Made by a program: the position numbers and the translations under genes. This document shows positions 7,698 through 16,774 of a stretch of 64,000 bases of DNA, in pieces. This DNA is from Vibrio owensii CAIM 1854 = LMG 25443 (lineage in GTDB: Bacteria; Pseudomonadota; Gammaproteobacteria; Enterobacterales; Vibrionaceae), in contig NZ_JPRD01000056.1 in the NCBI RefSeq assembly GCF_000817815.1, positions 20,674 to 84,673 on the forward strand. Direction: 5' to 3'. The notes below the pieces were generated by a model, which saw only the letters and a program-made list of their open reading frames with translations, was not told where the DNA came from and made no database searches. Each line of letters starts with the position of its first letter. The first letter of the stretch is position 1.

Positions 7698-8726
7698 ATG
7701 GATTCAATCACACAAGCTGCATTAGGCGCGACCGTCGCCGGTGCGATTGCCGGTAAGCGCTGTAACGCGAAGGTATTACTGATGGGTGCTGCGCTCGGCA
7801 CTTTGCCGGATCTGGATGTGATTCTGGATTATGGTGACGCAGTACAAAACACAATCAAGCATCGTGGCTTTACGCATTCTCTCTTGGTGTTACCTCCTTT
7901 TGCTTTGCTGATTTCTTGGCTTTATTGCCGCTGGCGACCAGATGCGTTTTGGACGCTTTCTCGTGTGTTCTTTTTAACCGTGAGCGTGTTCGTCACCCAC
8001 ACTTTGTTGGATGCGATGACAACGTATGGCACGCAGTTGATTTGGCCATTTGAGGGCTATTTTGAGCTGCGGAACGTGTTCATTATCGATCCGCTTTATA
8101 CTCTGCCTTTGTTACTTGCGATTGGTGTTGCTCTGTTTTCCAAAACTCACGGCGGACGTTGGTGTCAGAGTGTAGTGCTTGTCTCCACGCTTTATCTCGG
8201 TTGGGGATACGCATCGCAGCAAATGATCGCGTCTCGCGTGGAGCAAAACTTAGCAGCGCAGAACTTACCGAATCAACAAGTGCTGATCACGCCAACACCG
8301 TTTAATACCTTCCTGTGGCGAGTGGTGGTGATGGATGATGGTCAATATTACGAGGGCTTGGCATCGGTACTCGATAGCGATGAGCGTATTGATTTTGTCT
8401 CACACCCGCTAGGCAGTTGGCCTTTGGCAGACAAGCCGGAGACTTTGAAAGGGCTCAAGGCTTTCTCCCATGACTATCTGAACTATCGAGTGGAAGATGA
8501 TGCACTGATTGTGTCTGACTTGCGTTTGGGAATGTCGAACAACCTTTCCTTTGAATTTATCTTTGCGGAGAAGGGCAAAGATGGCGATTGGCAGTTGTTG
8601 GAATCAACACAACGCTACCCAAGTGAGCGTAGCTTGGATTTGTTAGGCCAACTTTGGGAAAGGTTGAAAGGCGACCAGAGTATTGATGCGAATTTGGAAC
8701 GTGTGGAGTTAAGCGCGCGTTCCTAG
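7698..8726 (+). CDS. YdjM-family inner-membrane metal-dependent hydrolase (LexA-binding-type, DUF457)
   Basis: An integral membrane protein of the YdjM family. The N-terminus MDSITQAALGATVAGAIAGK, followed by GTLPDLDVI and HRGFTHSL, shows the acidic and histidine residues that give the family its predicted metal-dependent hydrolase label. Four or so membrane segments lie in the first 190 residues. The C-terminal 150 residues are soluble (FLWRVVVMDDGQYYEGL) and continue to residue 342, the longer form common in vibrios. An AGGAT element precedes the start. No substrate is proven for the family. The gene is monocistronic and faces the alginate lyase gene across a shared terminator. Confidence 0.85.
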   Translation: MDSITQAALGATVAGAIAGKRCNAKVLLMGAALGTLPDLDVILDYGDAVQNTIKHRGFTHSLLVLPPFALLISWLYCRWRPDAFWTLSRVFFLTVSVFVTHTLLDAMTTYGTQLIWPFEGYFELRNVFIIDPLYTLPLLLAIGVALFSKTHGGRWCQSVVLVSTLYLGWGYASQQMIASRVEQNLAAQNLPNQQVLITPTPFNTFLWRVVVMDDGQYYEGLASVLDSDERIDFVSHPLGSWPLADKPETLKGLKAFSHDYLNYRVEDDALIVSDLRLGMSNNLSFEFIFAEKGKDGDWQLLESTQRYPSERSLDLLGQLWERLKGDQSIDANLERVELSARS

Positions 8727-8832
8727 TTTAGGTGTATAGTGATCCCCACCTCGCTCTTGAAGATGATGAGACGAGAGCGTGTTGTCGGGAATCTCTTCAT
8801 CAAAATGAATACTGACACCAAACTGAATAAAG

Positions 8833-8859
8833 AAAGCCGGACGTGATGTCCGGCTTTTT
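8833..8859. terminator. Terminator between the YdjM-like gene and the PL7 lyase gene
   Basis: AAAGCCGGAC (8833-8842) and GTCCGGCTTT (8848-8857) form a 10-bp stem identical in its arms to that at 5422-5447. It lies between two convergent genes and can serve both. Confidence 0.8.
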
Positions 8860-8893
8860 CGTATTTGCTTTAATCAACTATCGGTCGAACTCA

Positions 8894-10237
8894 CTACGGG
8901 AATTCATACCCGTCGTGCGAGTTGGTCAGGTAGTAGAACGTAGCTTGAACATAGTCAGTTGGATCACCTGAGTTGTTTTGGTTGTACACGCCCGCTTTGA
9001 AGTACATGTATTGGCCGCCAACATCATAGCCGCTGGTGGTCATATCTACCGTTTCAGTGACGTCTTCGTGGTCATCACGTTTGATGGTGACGATAAGTTG
9101 GTTGCCTTGCACTTCGATTCGGTAGAAGAACAACTCGTTTAGTGCGATGCCATCTTCAGGTTCTGAAGCGTTGGATGCTGAACTACCAATAAGATTAATG
9201 AACTGCTCTGGATCTGATGACGCGTCTTCGTTAGGTTCATGCGCAAAGTAAAGCGAACCTTTGGTGTGACCAGGTAATAAACGATAGTAGAGGCGGATTG
9301 GTTCATCGTTATTTGCGTGGATTTGGCCGACGATCACGCGGCCCACTTGGCTGGAATCACCCGTTGTCGTTACTGCGTTGACGGCCAATGTCGCTTCTAG
9401 GACGCCATCCACACCGCCAGAATTGTTTTGATCATCGCTTGGTGCGCTCGCAAATACCCAGTTGTTTTTGGTGATGCCTGTGGTGGAGATGCTGGCGTCG
9501 CCACGACGGAGCATTTCACGCATTTCTGAACGTGTGTATTTGGTATTTGCAGATGTGGTTGCGCCTTCGACGGGTGAGATAAACACCAAACCGCCGTCAT
9601 CACCAGTGTAGAAGAACTCGCTGTTCTCAAAGCCGCTAGAGAGTTCGCCTTCTTTCACTTCTTGAGCATCGCCAGACGCGTTACCGTTATCATCAACTGG
9701 CAGGTCGAGTTTCCAATCTAATAAGTCGAAGTTGCCTGATGGTGGCAGGGCAGGGTCGAGATCGAAGACAGGCAATGAAGTGGTCGGCGGGTCAATGATT
9801 TCAGAAGATGTGAGTTTGAAGAGATCTACACGACCCTCAGCGCCACTGTATTCACCAAAGACAGTGATTTCCGTTGCATCTCCTGAGTTGAAGGTAATGG
9901 TGGTTTGCGCCCAATCTGAGTTTGAGGCCGTTTTGCTAAAGGTGTCGCTGCCAACATTCACGCCGATGTTTGCATCTGCTAGCACGTACGCGCTCAATGT
10001 GTATTCTGTATTGCTTGTGACCGGAACCAACTGTTCTAGACGTGCACCACTGCCAGAGAATTTTGCTGACTTTGCGCCGTCATAGGCAACACCGGAGACA
10101 GCGGTTGGATCCACCTCTGTCCATCCAGAAAAATCTTGTTCAAAACTTGGGTTAACGAGATTGACTTCGGCACTGTGTGCGGCAAAAGAGCTCAGTAAAA
10201 CGGCACTGCCGACAATATTGACTAACTTGCTTTTCAT
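8894..10237 (-). CDS. Secreted alginate lyase, polysaccharide lyase family 7, with an N-terminal carbohydrate-binding-like domain
   Basis: Cleaves alginate by beta-elimination outside the cell. The signal peptide occupies the first 22 residues or so (ending SSFAAHSA). Residues about 25-150 form a jelly-roll domain opening with NLVNPSFEQDFSGW, typical of CBM4/9/16-like modules. The PL7 domain follows, with RSEMREML, the QIH triplet (VGQIHANND) and the C-terminal YFKAGVYNQ, the three conserved catalytic and binding strands. In this family an I in QIH has been linked to preference for G-containing blocks. I start at ATG 10237 because GTGGAG lies 6-7 bases before it; the TTG seven codons upstream is not needed. 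The open stretch before it is the promoter region. It supplies oligomers to the PL17 enzymes next door. Confidence 0.94.
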   Translation of the reverse strand: MKSKLVNIVGSAVLLSSFAAHSAEVNLVNPSFEQDFSGWTEVDPTAVSGVAYDGAKSAKFSGSGARLEQLVPVTSNTEYTLSAYVLADANIGVNVGSDTFSKTASNSDWAQTTITFNSGDATEITVFGEYSGAEGRVDLFKLTSSEIIDPPTTSLPVFDLDPALPPSGNFDLLDWKLDLPVDDNGNASGDAQEVKEGELSSGFENSEFFYTGDDGGLVFISPVEGATTSANTKYTRSEMREMLRRGDASISTTGITKNNWVFASAPSDDQNNSGGVDGVLEATLAVNAVTTTGDSSQVGRVIVGQIHANNDEPIRLYYRLLPGHTKGSLYFAHEPNEDASSDPEQFINLIGSSASNASEPEDGIALNELFFYRIEVQGNQLIVTIKRDDHEDVTETVDMTTSGYDVGGQYMYFKAGVYNQNNSGDPTDYVQATFYYLTNSHDGYEFP

Positions 10238-10567
10238 GTTGTTCTCCACGGTTTTCAACGATGGCTTATCTTCTAATCCTGTAGAAGTAAGTTGTGCTTC
10301 ATGTATTTTAATAACACAAATAAGTGTTAGCTCTTTCTCTGGAGAACAAAGATGAAGATGAAAAGCGAACTTCTGTATTTTGGTTGCGGCTAACTAGCGA
10401 TCTTACGCAACTATTTGCAACGTAATTCTTTAGCATGCTGCGTTGATCTGGAAGCGCGATGGCACTTTGTAGGCGTCAAAGCAAAGAAAAGTCTTTCAGG
10501 AATAGAGGGTTACAAGCTATACAATATGAATAATTGTGAGCGAAGATCGATTTTATGAAGACGAAAA
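10238..10567. other. Intergenic region upstream of the PL7 lyase
   Basis: This non-coding stretch carries the PL7 promoter somewhere on the minus strand. I looked for the TTGTANTACAA operator seen elsewhere in the locus and found only weak partial matches (for example around 10516-10525). No open frame is convincing. Confidence 0.5.
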
Positions 10568-10592
10568 AAAGCCGAACATGACGTCCGGCTTT
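10568..10592 (-). terminator. Rho-independent terminator of the PL17 operon
   Basis: Read on the minus strand, AAAGCCGGAC pairs with the slightly altered GTTCGGCTTT and is followed by a T run. It lies downstream of the second PL17 gene. Confidence 0.8.
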
Positions 10593-10639
10593 GAATTAGT
10601 TCCCGATTTTTACATTAATTTTTAGTGACTAGCTAAAGA

Positions 10640-12805
10640 TTAAATTTGTGCGAATGCGCCTTCCCAAGTGTAAGTCACACCGTCGAACTCAACGCGATGT
10701 GCCGCGTTTTGCTTGTCTTCTTCTAGGTTGCAGATAGCGAAGTGGTAAGCGTTGCCTGTGGTAGTTTGCAGACGAATCACGGTACCCACTTCGTTGTTGC
10801 CAACGACGGTTACTGACTCTACTAGGCCACGAGCGCCAACTGATGCTTCGATAGACTCGTTGAAGTAACCGTGTGTCTCTAGCACAGAGGCAAACACGTG
10901 GTTCTGACCAGATTGACGTAGGATCAGTGCTGGTTCGCTCTTCAAGTTGAAGTCTGGATCATTTGCGCCTGTGCGAGTGAAGAACACTTTGCCGCCGTTT
11001 GTTGCGCTTGTGATTAGCGAGTAGTAGCTGTTGTCGTGCAACCAGCTTACAAGCGAGCTGCCTTGAACTTGGCCTGAACCCACATTCCATAAGTGTTGGT
11101 AACCGTTGTCTTCGCCCATTGGACGCAGCGTGCTTTCTACATCGTATTCAAAATCCGTACGGATGATTTGACCAGAGTAGTGCACTGGCAGGTCGTATTG
11201 GTGCTCTTGATCTGCTTCGATGCGGTAAACATCAATCACAAGTGGTTTTTCGAATTCTGGCAATTCAGCAAGAATGATGCTGCGCTGCATGTCTACGCCG
11301 TTGTAGTAACCAGAAATACGACCGCTCATGCCTTGCAGTTTTTCGTCATCAGCTTTGAAGAAGTGCTTAGAACCGAACTTGGTTTCTGCTAGCGCTGTGT
11401 CGAAGTTGTTTTGTGTCTTTTGGTCAACCGTTACTGTGTTGTGCGCGACCGTCTGCTTACAGTAAGACTTGTTCTCTGGAATGTACCGACCGCCAAACTT
11501 AGGCTCAACGTTCACCCAGCGACCAAAGCCGTAATCGTGCAGCACTTCATGACCGCGGTTAAATACGCTCAGGTGTAAGCCATCGTAGTGACCGTGGTCT
11601 AGCGCTGAGTGGTACTGGTGATCGCTGCCGTGTTGACCAAACCAGATAAGCGCCATTGTGTCGTCATCTTGTTCGTCACGGTGACGAAGAATGCTTACGC
11701 CACCTTTTTCGCCTTCAGGGCCGTCAGTAACGAATAGGCTACCCCAGTTGAATGGCTTGATGTTGTCTGCAGCTGCAACCGCATCAGACAATGTTTTGCC
11801 TGAGATATGAACCCAAACGTCTTGTTGGTGGTCTGCCATGCCAAGTAGCGTTTCAGACTGCTCGTAACGGTGGAAACATACTGACGTTGCCATGATTACG
11901 CCTTCATCGTTAATCGAAATCGTCTTCGATGAATCGTTCAATGCTGGCAAAGTACCATCTGGGAATGCCGTCTTAAATACTGCGTAAGACGTGGTCTTGA
12001 TGACTGAATCGTTGAACTCGTAGATACCAAGCTCAGGCTGACGACGTTCAATCGCTTCTGCGAATAGGTAGATTGGACGTAGCGAGAAACGGTGGTAGTA
12101 AGGACCTTCCATGTAGTAGCCGTCTGGCGAGAACAGTTGGTCTAGCTGAGCTAGGAAGCCGCCGCTCACTTTGTCCAGTTTCAAGCCGTAAAGCGCTTTG
12201 TCCACCGCTTCTTGGTCGTTAATTGCGTAGCCACAGATACCTACTGCTGCTACCGCCCACAGACCGTGATTGTGTACGATGTCGAAGTCGTGACCGTAAG
12301 TGACTACGAACAGCTCAATCATTTGTTTGAACAGGTCGTTTTCAATCAGTGTTTTTTGCTCTTCTTCCAACGTGTGGTAAATGCAGCTATACGCACAAGA
12401 CGCGTATAGCATCCACATGTTCTCGTTCAGAGTTTGGTGGAAGATCTTACCCGGAGGGTTAGAGTCACGGCTGGTGTTGCTTTCTAGCGTCGGGTATACC
12501 TTCGCGTAAGCCGTTAGCATGTCCACGATGTAATCGCGGTATTTCTGTTCGCCAGTGATAAGGAATAGGCGACCCGCTAGATCAATGTGGATGTAGTTTT
12601 GCTTGTGGCGGTTGTGCTCGTAACCACCACCTTCGCCGTGACCTGGTACTTCAATACCCACCTCTGCCATGTAAGCGTCAGTTTGTTTGATGTCACGTGC
12701 TAATGCATTTCCTAATAGGCTATCCGTGCCAAGTGCTTTGCTTAGTTCTACCGCTTCTTCAAAGTTCATTAATAGCGGTTGGTAAGACTGGGTTTGGTAG
12801 CTCAT
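10640..12805 (-). CDS. Oligoalginate lyase, polysaccharide lyase family 17 (downstream paralogue)
   Basis: Exolytic enzyme that converts unsaturated alginate oligomers to the monomer 4-deoxy-L-erythro-5-hexoseulose uronate (DEH). 721 residues without signal peptide, so cytoplasmic. The N-terminal alpha/alpha toroid carries VHNHGLWAVAAVG (near residue 180) and EGPYYHRF (near 233), matching the Asn-His and Tyr catalytic residues known from Alg17c. The C-terminal half is the heparinase II/III-like beta domain, with a metal-site type stretch DHGHYDGLHLS. The start codon follows the stop of the upstream paralogue by two bases, with AGGAG inside that gene's last codons, so the two are co-translated. 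The two paralogues share the whole architecture but differ in many positions and may divide substrates. Confidence 0.94.
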   Translation of the reverse strand: MSYQTQSYQPLLMNFEEAVELSKALGTDSLLGNALARDIKQTDAYMAEVGIEVPGHGEGGGYEHNRHKQNYIHIDLAGRLFLITGEQKYRDYIVDMLTAYAKVYPTLESNTSRDSNPPGKIFHQTLNENMWMLYASCAYSCIYHTLEEEQKTLIENDLFKQMIELFVVTYGHDFDIVHNHGLWAVAAVGICGYAINDQEAVDKALYGLKLDKVSGGFLAQLDQLFSPDGYYMEGPYYHRFSLRPIYLFAEAIERRQPELGIYEFNDSVIKTTSYAVFKTAFPDGTLPALNDSSKTISINDEGVIMATSVCFHRYEQSETLLGMADHQQDVWVHISGKTLSDAVAAADNIKPFNWGSLFVTDGPEGEKGGVSILRHRDEQDDDTMALIWFGQHGSDHQYHSALDHGHYDGLHLSVFNRGHEVLHDYGFGRWVNVEPKFGGRYIPENKSYCKQTVAHNTVTVDQKTQNNFDTALAETKFGSKHFFKADDEKLQGMSGRISGYYNGVDMQRSIILAELPEFEKPLVIDVYRIEADQEHQYDLPVHYSGQIIRTDFEYDVESTLRPMGEDNGYQHLWNVGSGQVQGSSLVSWLHDNSYYSLITSATNGGKVFFTRTGANDPDFNLKSEPALILRQSGQNHVFASVLETHGYFNESIEASVGARGLVESVTVVGNNEVGTVIRLQTTTGNAYHFAICNLEEDKQNAAHRVEFDGVTYTWEGAFAQI

Positions 12806-12807
12806 TA

Positions 12808-14973
12808 TTATTTCTCCTGCCCGAATGCGTTCACTTCTAGAGAGTAGAAGCCATTCCAGCTGTAGGTTTTACCGTTCAATTCTACTTGGTGTGGGGTTTG
12901 GTCGTCAGCGCCTAGCACATTGCTGATCATCACAGTAACCAGTGATTTTTCAGTTGTGATTTCTACGATGCTGCCAACGGCGTTGTAACCCACGACGCGG
13001 ATATCTTTCACCTGGCCACGTGCATTCACCGATTGCTCAAACTCTTCGTTGAAGTAGCCGTGTGTTTCTAGCACAGAAGCAAATAGCGTCGATTCGCCCT
13101 TGCTGCGCAGAATGAATGCTGGTTCGCTACGTAGGTTAAAGCTTGGGTCATTGGCGCCAGTGCGAGTGAAGATCACTTCATTATCGCCGTTCTGTTTCGC
13201 GCTGCTGCTTGTGCCTAACCAAGTGTAGTAGGTGTTGTTTTGTAGCCAGCTAACCAGCGCCGTATCTTGCACTTTGCCGCTTGCTACTTTCCAAAGGTGT
13301 TGGTAACCGAAGCCATCGCCAAGCGTGCTCAGTTCACCAAAGCTTTGGTAATCAAAGTTAGTGCGTACGATTTGACCATCGTATTGATGAGAGTAGTCGT
13401 ACTGATGCTCGCCTTTACCTTCGATGCGGTAAAGGTCTAGCAGTAGTGGTGCTTCAAGCTCGTCTAGGCTAAGCATGAACACACTGCGCTGCATGTCTGT
13501 ATTCGGGTAATGGTCGTTCGCAAACGCACTCATACCGTTGATTTCAGTGCCTTCTACTTTGAAGAAGTGAGGCAAACCGTGTACTGAATCAGCGCGGTCT
13601 ACATCGAAACCATTCTGACATTGCTCATCAATCGTTACCGCGTTATGCGCGATAGTTTGACGTGCGTACGATTTGTTTTCGTCTAGGTAACGACCGCCGA
13701 ATTTAGGCTCTACGTTTACCCAGCGACAGAAGCCGTATTCACGCAGCACTTCTTGACCACGGTTGAAGAAGGTAATGCCAAGCGTATCGAAGTTACCATG
13801 TCCCATGCCGTGTTGACCGTAGTTCATCACAAGCTGTGAAACATCACCGGTTTTATCCTGCATACGGATAAAGCCTTGTGCACCGTTGTTACCAGTTGGA
13901 CCTTCGTTGAGCTCCACACTTGGCCAGAAAGGCATGCCGATTTCACGGTCTGCGATGGCTTTATCGTAAGCTTGAGAAAGCTCAAGACCACATGGGTGCA
14001 TCCAAACGGCGTTTTGAATCTTCGCCATGCCTAGGATGTTGTCATCCATACCGTAGTGTTTGCTGTAAACGCTCACTGCAACTTGAACGCCCATGTCGGT
14101 AATGCTCATGGTACGAGATGCGTCGTTTAGGGCAGGGAACTCACCATTCGGGTAAGCCGTTGCCAGCATCGCTTGTACTGTGTTGCCAATCACTTTGTCT
14201 TTGTAGTTGTAGATGTCTACTTCAGGCATGTGACGGTGTACTACTTCTGCAAATACACAAGTTGGACGAATCGCATAACGATGGTAGTACGGACCTTCCA
14301 TGTAGTAACCAGAAGGGGCGAACAGTTGCGAGATTTGCGCTAGGAAGCCACCGGTATCATCTCGGTCTTGACCGTACACCGACATCTCTAGATATTCAGG
14401 TTTACCAATAGCTAGACCACAAATACCAACAGCCGCAACTGCCCAGATACCGTGGTTGTGAATACGGTCGAAATCGTGCGCGTATTTCACGGTGAACATG
14501 TCTAGCATTGGTTCGAAAATGCGCTCAACAACGGCTGTGCGCTCTTCTTCTGTCATCACTGATGCCACGCAAGAGTAAGCAAGGCTAGTAAACATTAACC
14601 AACAGTGTTCATTAAGGATCTGGTGGAAAAGACGACCTGTTGGGTTAGTGTTTTTCTGTACGTGGAAATCAAAAGTGAGGTACTTCTCTGCGTAAATAGC
14701 GAGAAGATCTTTAACGAACTGCGCGTACTTTTCTTCTTGAGTGATCAAGAACAAACGACCCGCTAGGTTCATGTAGGTATAGTTTTGTTTGTGGCGGTTG
14801 TGCTCGTAGCCACCCGCTTCGCCGTGACCTGGTACGTCTAGAGGCAGACGCATGAAGGCTTCAAGTTCCTTGCGATTCGCTTCAATGGATTTGCCCATTA
14901 AGCTCGGCTTTCCGACTTCCTTTCTTAGTAGTTCGACTTCTGCTTCAGTCAACAAAATCGGTTGTGTAGTCAT
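12808..14973 (-). CDS. Oligoalginate lyase, polysaccharide lyase family 17 (first gene of the pair)
   Basis: Second PL17 enzyme, also 721 residues and without signal peptide. HNHGIWAVAAVG (near residue 172) and EGPYYHRYAIRP (near 226) are the catalytic region of the toroid domain, followed by the heparinase II/III-like domain with GHGNFDTLGITF. I place the start at ATG 14973, preceded by GAGGGTGG, rather than at the upstream codon 90 bases away; the protein then aligns from its first residues with the paralogue (LLTEAEVELL against LLMNFEEAVELS). It leads the two-gene operon transcribed away from the kdgF side, from a 420-base divergent promoter region. Products go to KdgF, KdgK and Eda encoded opposite. 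Confidence 0.94.
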   Translation of the reverse strand: MTTQPILLTEAEVELLRKEVGKPSLMGKSIEANRKELEAFMRLPLDVPGHGEAGGYEHNRHKQNYTYMNLAGRLFLITQEEKYAQFVKDLLAIYAEKYLTFDFHVQKNTNPTGRLFHQILNEHCWLMFTSLAYSCVASVMTEEERTAVVERIFEPMLDMFTVKYAHDFDRIHNHGIWAVAAVGICGLAIGKPEYLEMSVYGQDRDDTGGFLAQISQLFAPSGYYMEGPYYHRYAIRPTCVFAEVVHRHMPEVDIYNYKDKVIGNTVQAMLATAYPNGEFPALNDASRTMSITDMGVQVAVSVYSKHYGMDDNILGMAKIQNAVWMHPCGLELSQAYDKAIADREIGMPFWPSVELNEGPTGNNGAQGFIRMQDKTGDVSQLVMNYGQHGMGHGNFDTLGITFFNRGQEVLREYGFCRWVNVEPKFGGRYLDENKSYARQTIAHNAVTIDEQCQNGFDVDRADSVHGLPHFFKVEGTEINGMSAFANDHYPNTDMQRSVFMLSLDELEAPLLLDLYRIEGKGEHQYDYSHQYDGQIVRTNFDYQSFGELSTLGDGFGYQHLWKVASGKVQDTALVSWLQNNTYYTWLGTSSSAKQNGDNEVIFTRTGANDPSFNLRSEPAFILRSKGESTLFASVLETHGYFNEEFEQSVNARGQVKDIRVVGYNAVGSIVEITTEKSLVTVMISNVLGADDQTPHQVELNGKTYSWNGFYSLEVNAFGQEK

Positions 14974-15022
14974 TTCTTTACCACCCTCAGATGAAGTGTG
15001 TTGTTTTCTTAAACTTTCTATA

Positions 15023-15033
15023 AAGTAATACAA
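15023..15033. promoter_or_regulatory. Candidate operator half-matching TTGTANTACAA, PL17 side
   Basis: AAGTAATACAA agrees with the palindrome TTGTAATACAA at 9 of 11 positions. It lies 50 bases upstream of the first PL17 start. Confidence 0.35.
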
Positions 15034-15185
15034 TATTAGGTTTAGGTGTAGTTTTTGTGGCAAAAAGGGAGAGTGAAATCACGCGAATTTAGCTAACTCA
15101 TTGATTTGTATTGTTGTGCTAATCCTTATTGTGACTGATGTTTCGGCGTTATCAATCGTTAAGTGGAATGCTTTAACGAGCGCCG

Positions 15186-15201
15186 TTTGATGAATATCAC
15201 A
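15186..15201. promoter_or_regulatory. Candidate CRP site in the divergent alginate promoter region
   Basis: TTTGA-TGAATA-TCACA matches the CRP consensus TGTGA-N6-TCACA in 9 of its 10 fixed positions. CRP control would be expected for a carbon source locus; binding is an inference. Confidence 0.4.
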
Positions 15202-15215
15202 TATTTTTAGATATA

Positions 15216-15226
15216 TTGTATGACAA
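15216..15226. promoter_or_regulatory. Candidate GntR-type operator, kdgF side
   Basis: TTGTATGACAA, inside the longer ATTGT-ATG-ACAAT dyad, lies in the middle of the divergent region and resembles the palindromes at 17779 and 17911. Confidence 0.45.
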
Positions 15227-15393
15227 TTAAAATAGATCGGATATGCTCGTTACCAATTCGACAGCAGACCCTTTCGCTGCGCGTTTCACTTTTATCAATA
15301 CGACGCTTTTTTAAGAGGACTTTTTAATAAAGCATGGTTAAGAATGAAGTGCCGTAGGGTTCGCTTTAATAGAGACTTTTTAGGAGTATGACG

Positions 15394-15729
15394 ATGAATT
15401 CTTTCTTTGTATTAGATGAGAACCCGTGGGAAGAGCTAGGCGGCGGTATCAAGCGTAAAATTGTTGCTTACACAGATGACCTAATGGCGGTTCACCTATG
15501 TTTTGATAAAGGCGCGATTGGTGCTCCACATACTCACGAAATTCACGATCAAATCGGTTACGTAGTACGTGGCAGCTTTGAAGCAGAAATCGAAGGCGAG
15601 AAGAAAGTACTGAAAGAAGGCGATGCATACTTTGCTCGTAAGCACATGATGCACGGTGCGGTTGCACTAGAGCAAGACAGCATTCTTCTAGACATCTTCA
15701 ACCCAGCTCGTGAAGACTTCTTAAAATAA
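15394..15729 (+). CDS. kdgF: KdgF-like cupin, uronate ketonisation
   Basis: A 111-residue single cupin. Its relatives (KdgF) open or ketonise the unsaturated uronate released by alginate or pectin lyases, making DEH or DKI available to the reductase. The metal-site histidines are visible in HTHEIHDQIGYVVRG and in HMMHGAV. Two start codons compete: ATG 15388 lies only one base after AGGAG, while ATG 15394 is 7 bases after it and is preferred. It heads the rightward operon kdgF-kdgK-eda, divergent from the PL17 genes, with 34 bases to kdgK. The local context makes alginate-derived DEH the likely substrate, though pectin-derived products cannot be excluded from sequence. Confidence 0.88.
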   Translation: MNSFFVLDENPWEELGGGIKRKIVAYTDDLMAVHLCFDKGAIGAPHTHEIHDQIGYVVRGSFEAEIEGEKKVLKEGDAYFARKHMMHGAVALEQDSILLDIFNPAREDFLK

Positions 15730-15763
15730 TCTATAGCGCAACCTCAGTTGCTAAGGTGACAAC

Positions 15764-16696
15764 ATGAAATCATTAAACATCGCGGTCATTGGCGAATGTA
15801 TGGTTGAGCTACAGAAAAAGGAAGGTCAGCTAAAGCAGTCATTCGGTGGTGATACGTTGAATACCGCACTGTATTTATCTCGTTTGACCAAAGCTCACGA
15901 TATCAAAACCAGCTATGTAACGGCTCTAGGTAACGATCCTTTTAGCCAAGAAATGCTATCAGCATGGCAAGAAGAGGGCATCGATACTAGTCTGGTTCTT
16001 TCCGTTAAAGAAAAGCAACCAGGTATCTACTACATCGAAACCGATGAAACTGGCGAACGTTACTTCCACTACTGGCGTAACGAAGCGGCCGCTAAGTTCC
16101 TATTCGAACAAAACGAGTCTCCGCTATTAGTCGACAAACTTTACTCGTATGATGCGGTTTACTTGAGCGGTATTACATTAGCGATCCTTACTGAAGAAGG
16201 TAAGACGCAATTGTTTGGCTTCCTTGAGCGCTTCAAGGCACAAGGTGGTAAGGTTATTTTTGATAACAACTACCGCCCTAAATTGTGGGAAAGCCGCGAG
16301 AATGCCATGTCTTGGTACCTTAAGATCCTTAAGCACACAGATATTGCACTGCTCACATTTGAAGATGAGCAAATGCTTTACGGTGACGAGCATCTAGAAC
16401 AGTGCATCGAGAGAACCTCTGCACTGGGCGTGGATGAAATCATCATCAAACGTGGTAGCAAAGATTGCTTGGTTGTGGCGAATGGCGAAGCGCAATACGT
16501 GGCGCCAAACAAAGTCGACAACGTGATTGATACAACAGCGGCTGGTGATTCTTTCAGTGCAGGCTTCTTGGCGAAACGTTTGACTGGCGGCAATGCAGCG
16601 GAATCGGCTTACTCTGGCCACTGTATGGCTGGCGCGGTAATTCAACATAAAGGTGCCATCATTCCACGTGAAGTGATGCCAGACCTTCCTTTGTAA
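15764..16696 (+). CDS. kdgK: 2-dehydro-3-deoxygluconokinase (KDG kinase)
   Basis: Phosphorylates 2-keto-3-deoxygluconate with ATP to KDPG in the cytoplasm. A PfkB-family sugar kinase of 310 residues: GECMVEL at the start, the sugar-binding FGGDTLNTALYL (about 27-38) and the C-terminal ATP and catalytic-base motif DTTAAGDSFSAGF (about 248-260). AAGGTGA lies just before the ATG. It is the second gene of the operon and is followed, after 78 bases, by the aldolase that uses its product. Confidence 0.95.
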   Translation: MKSLNIAVIGECMVELQKKEGQLKQSFGGDTLNTALYLSRLTKAHDIKTSYVTALGNDPFSQEMLSAWQEEGIDTSLVLSVKEKQPGIYYIETDETGERYFHYWRNEAAAKFLFEQNESPLLVDKLYSYDAVYLSGITLAILTEEGKTQLFGFLERFKAQGGKVIFDNNYRPKLWESRENAMSWYLKILKHTDIALLTFEDEQMLYGDEHLEQCIERTSALGVDEIIIKRGSKDCLVVANGEAQYVAPNKVDNVIDTTAAGDSFSAGFLAKRLTGGNAAESAYSGHCMAGAVIQHKGAIIPREVMPDLPL

Positions 16697-16774
16697 TTCT
16701 TTTGCGGAGCGTTGAGTAATCGGCGCTCCGCAGTGATTTATTGAACTCAAGTTAACGACGACGAGTACACTCTT

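Noticed and set aside
14974..15063. Upstream extension of the first PL17 gene
   Set aside because: GAGGGTGG correctly precedes ATG 14973, and the shorter protein aligns with its paralogue from the first residues.
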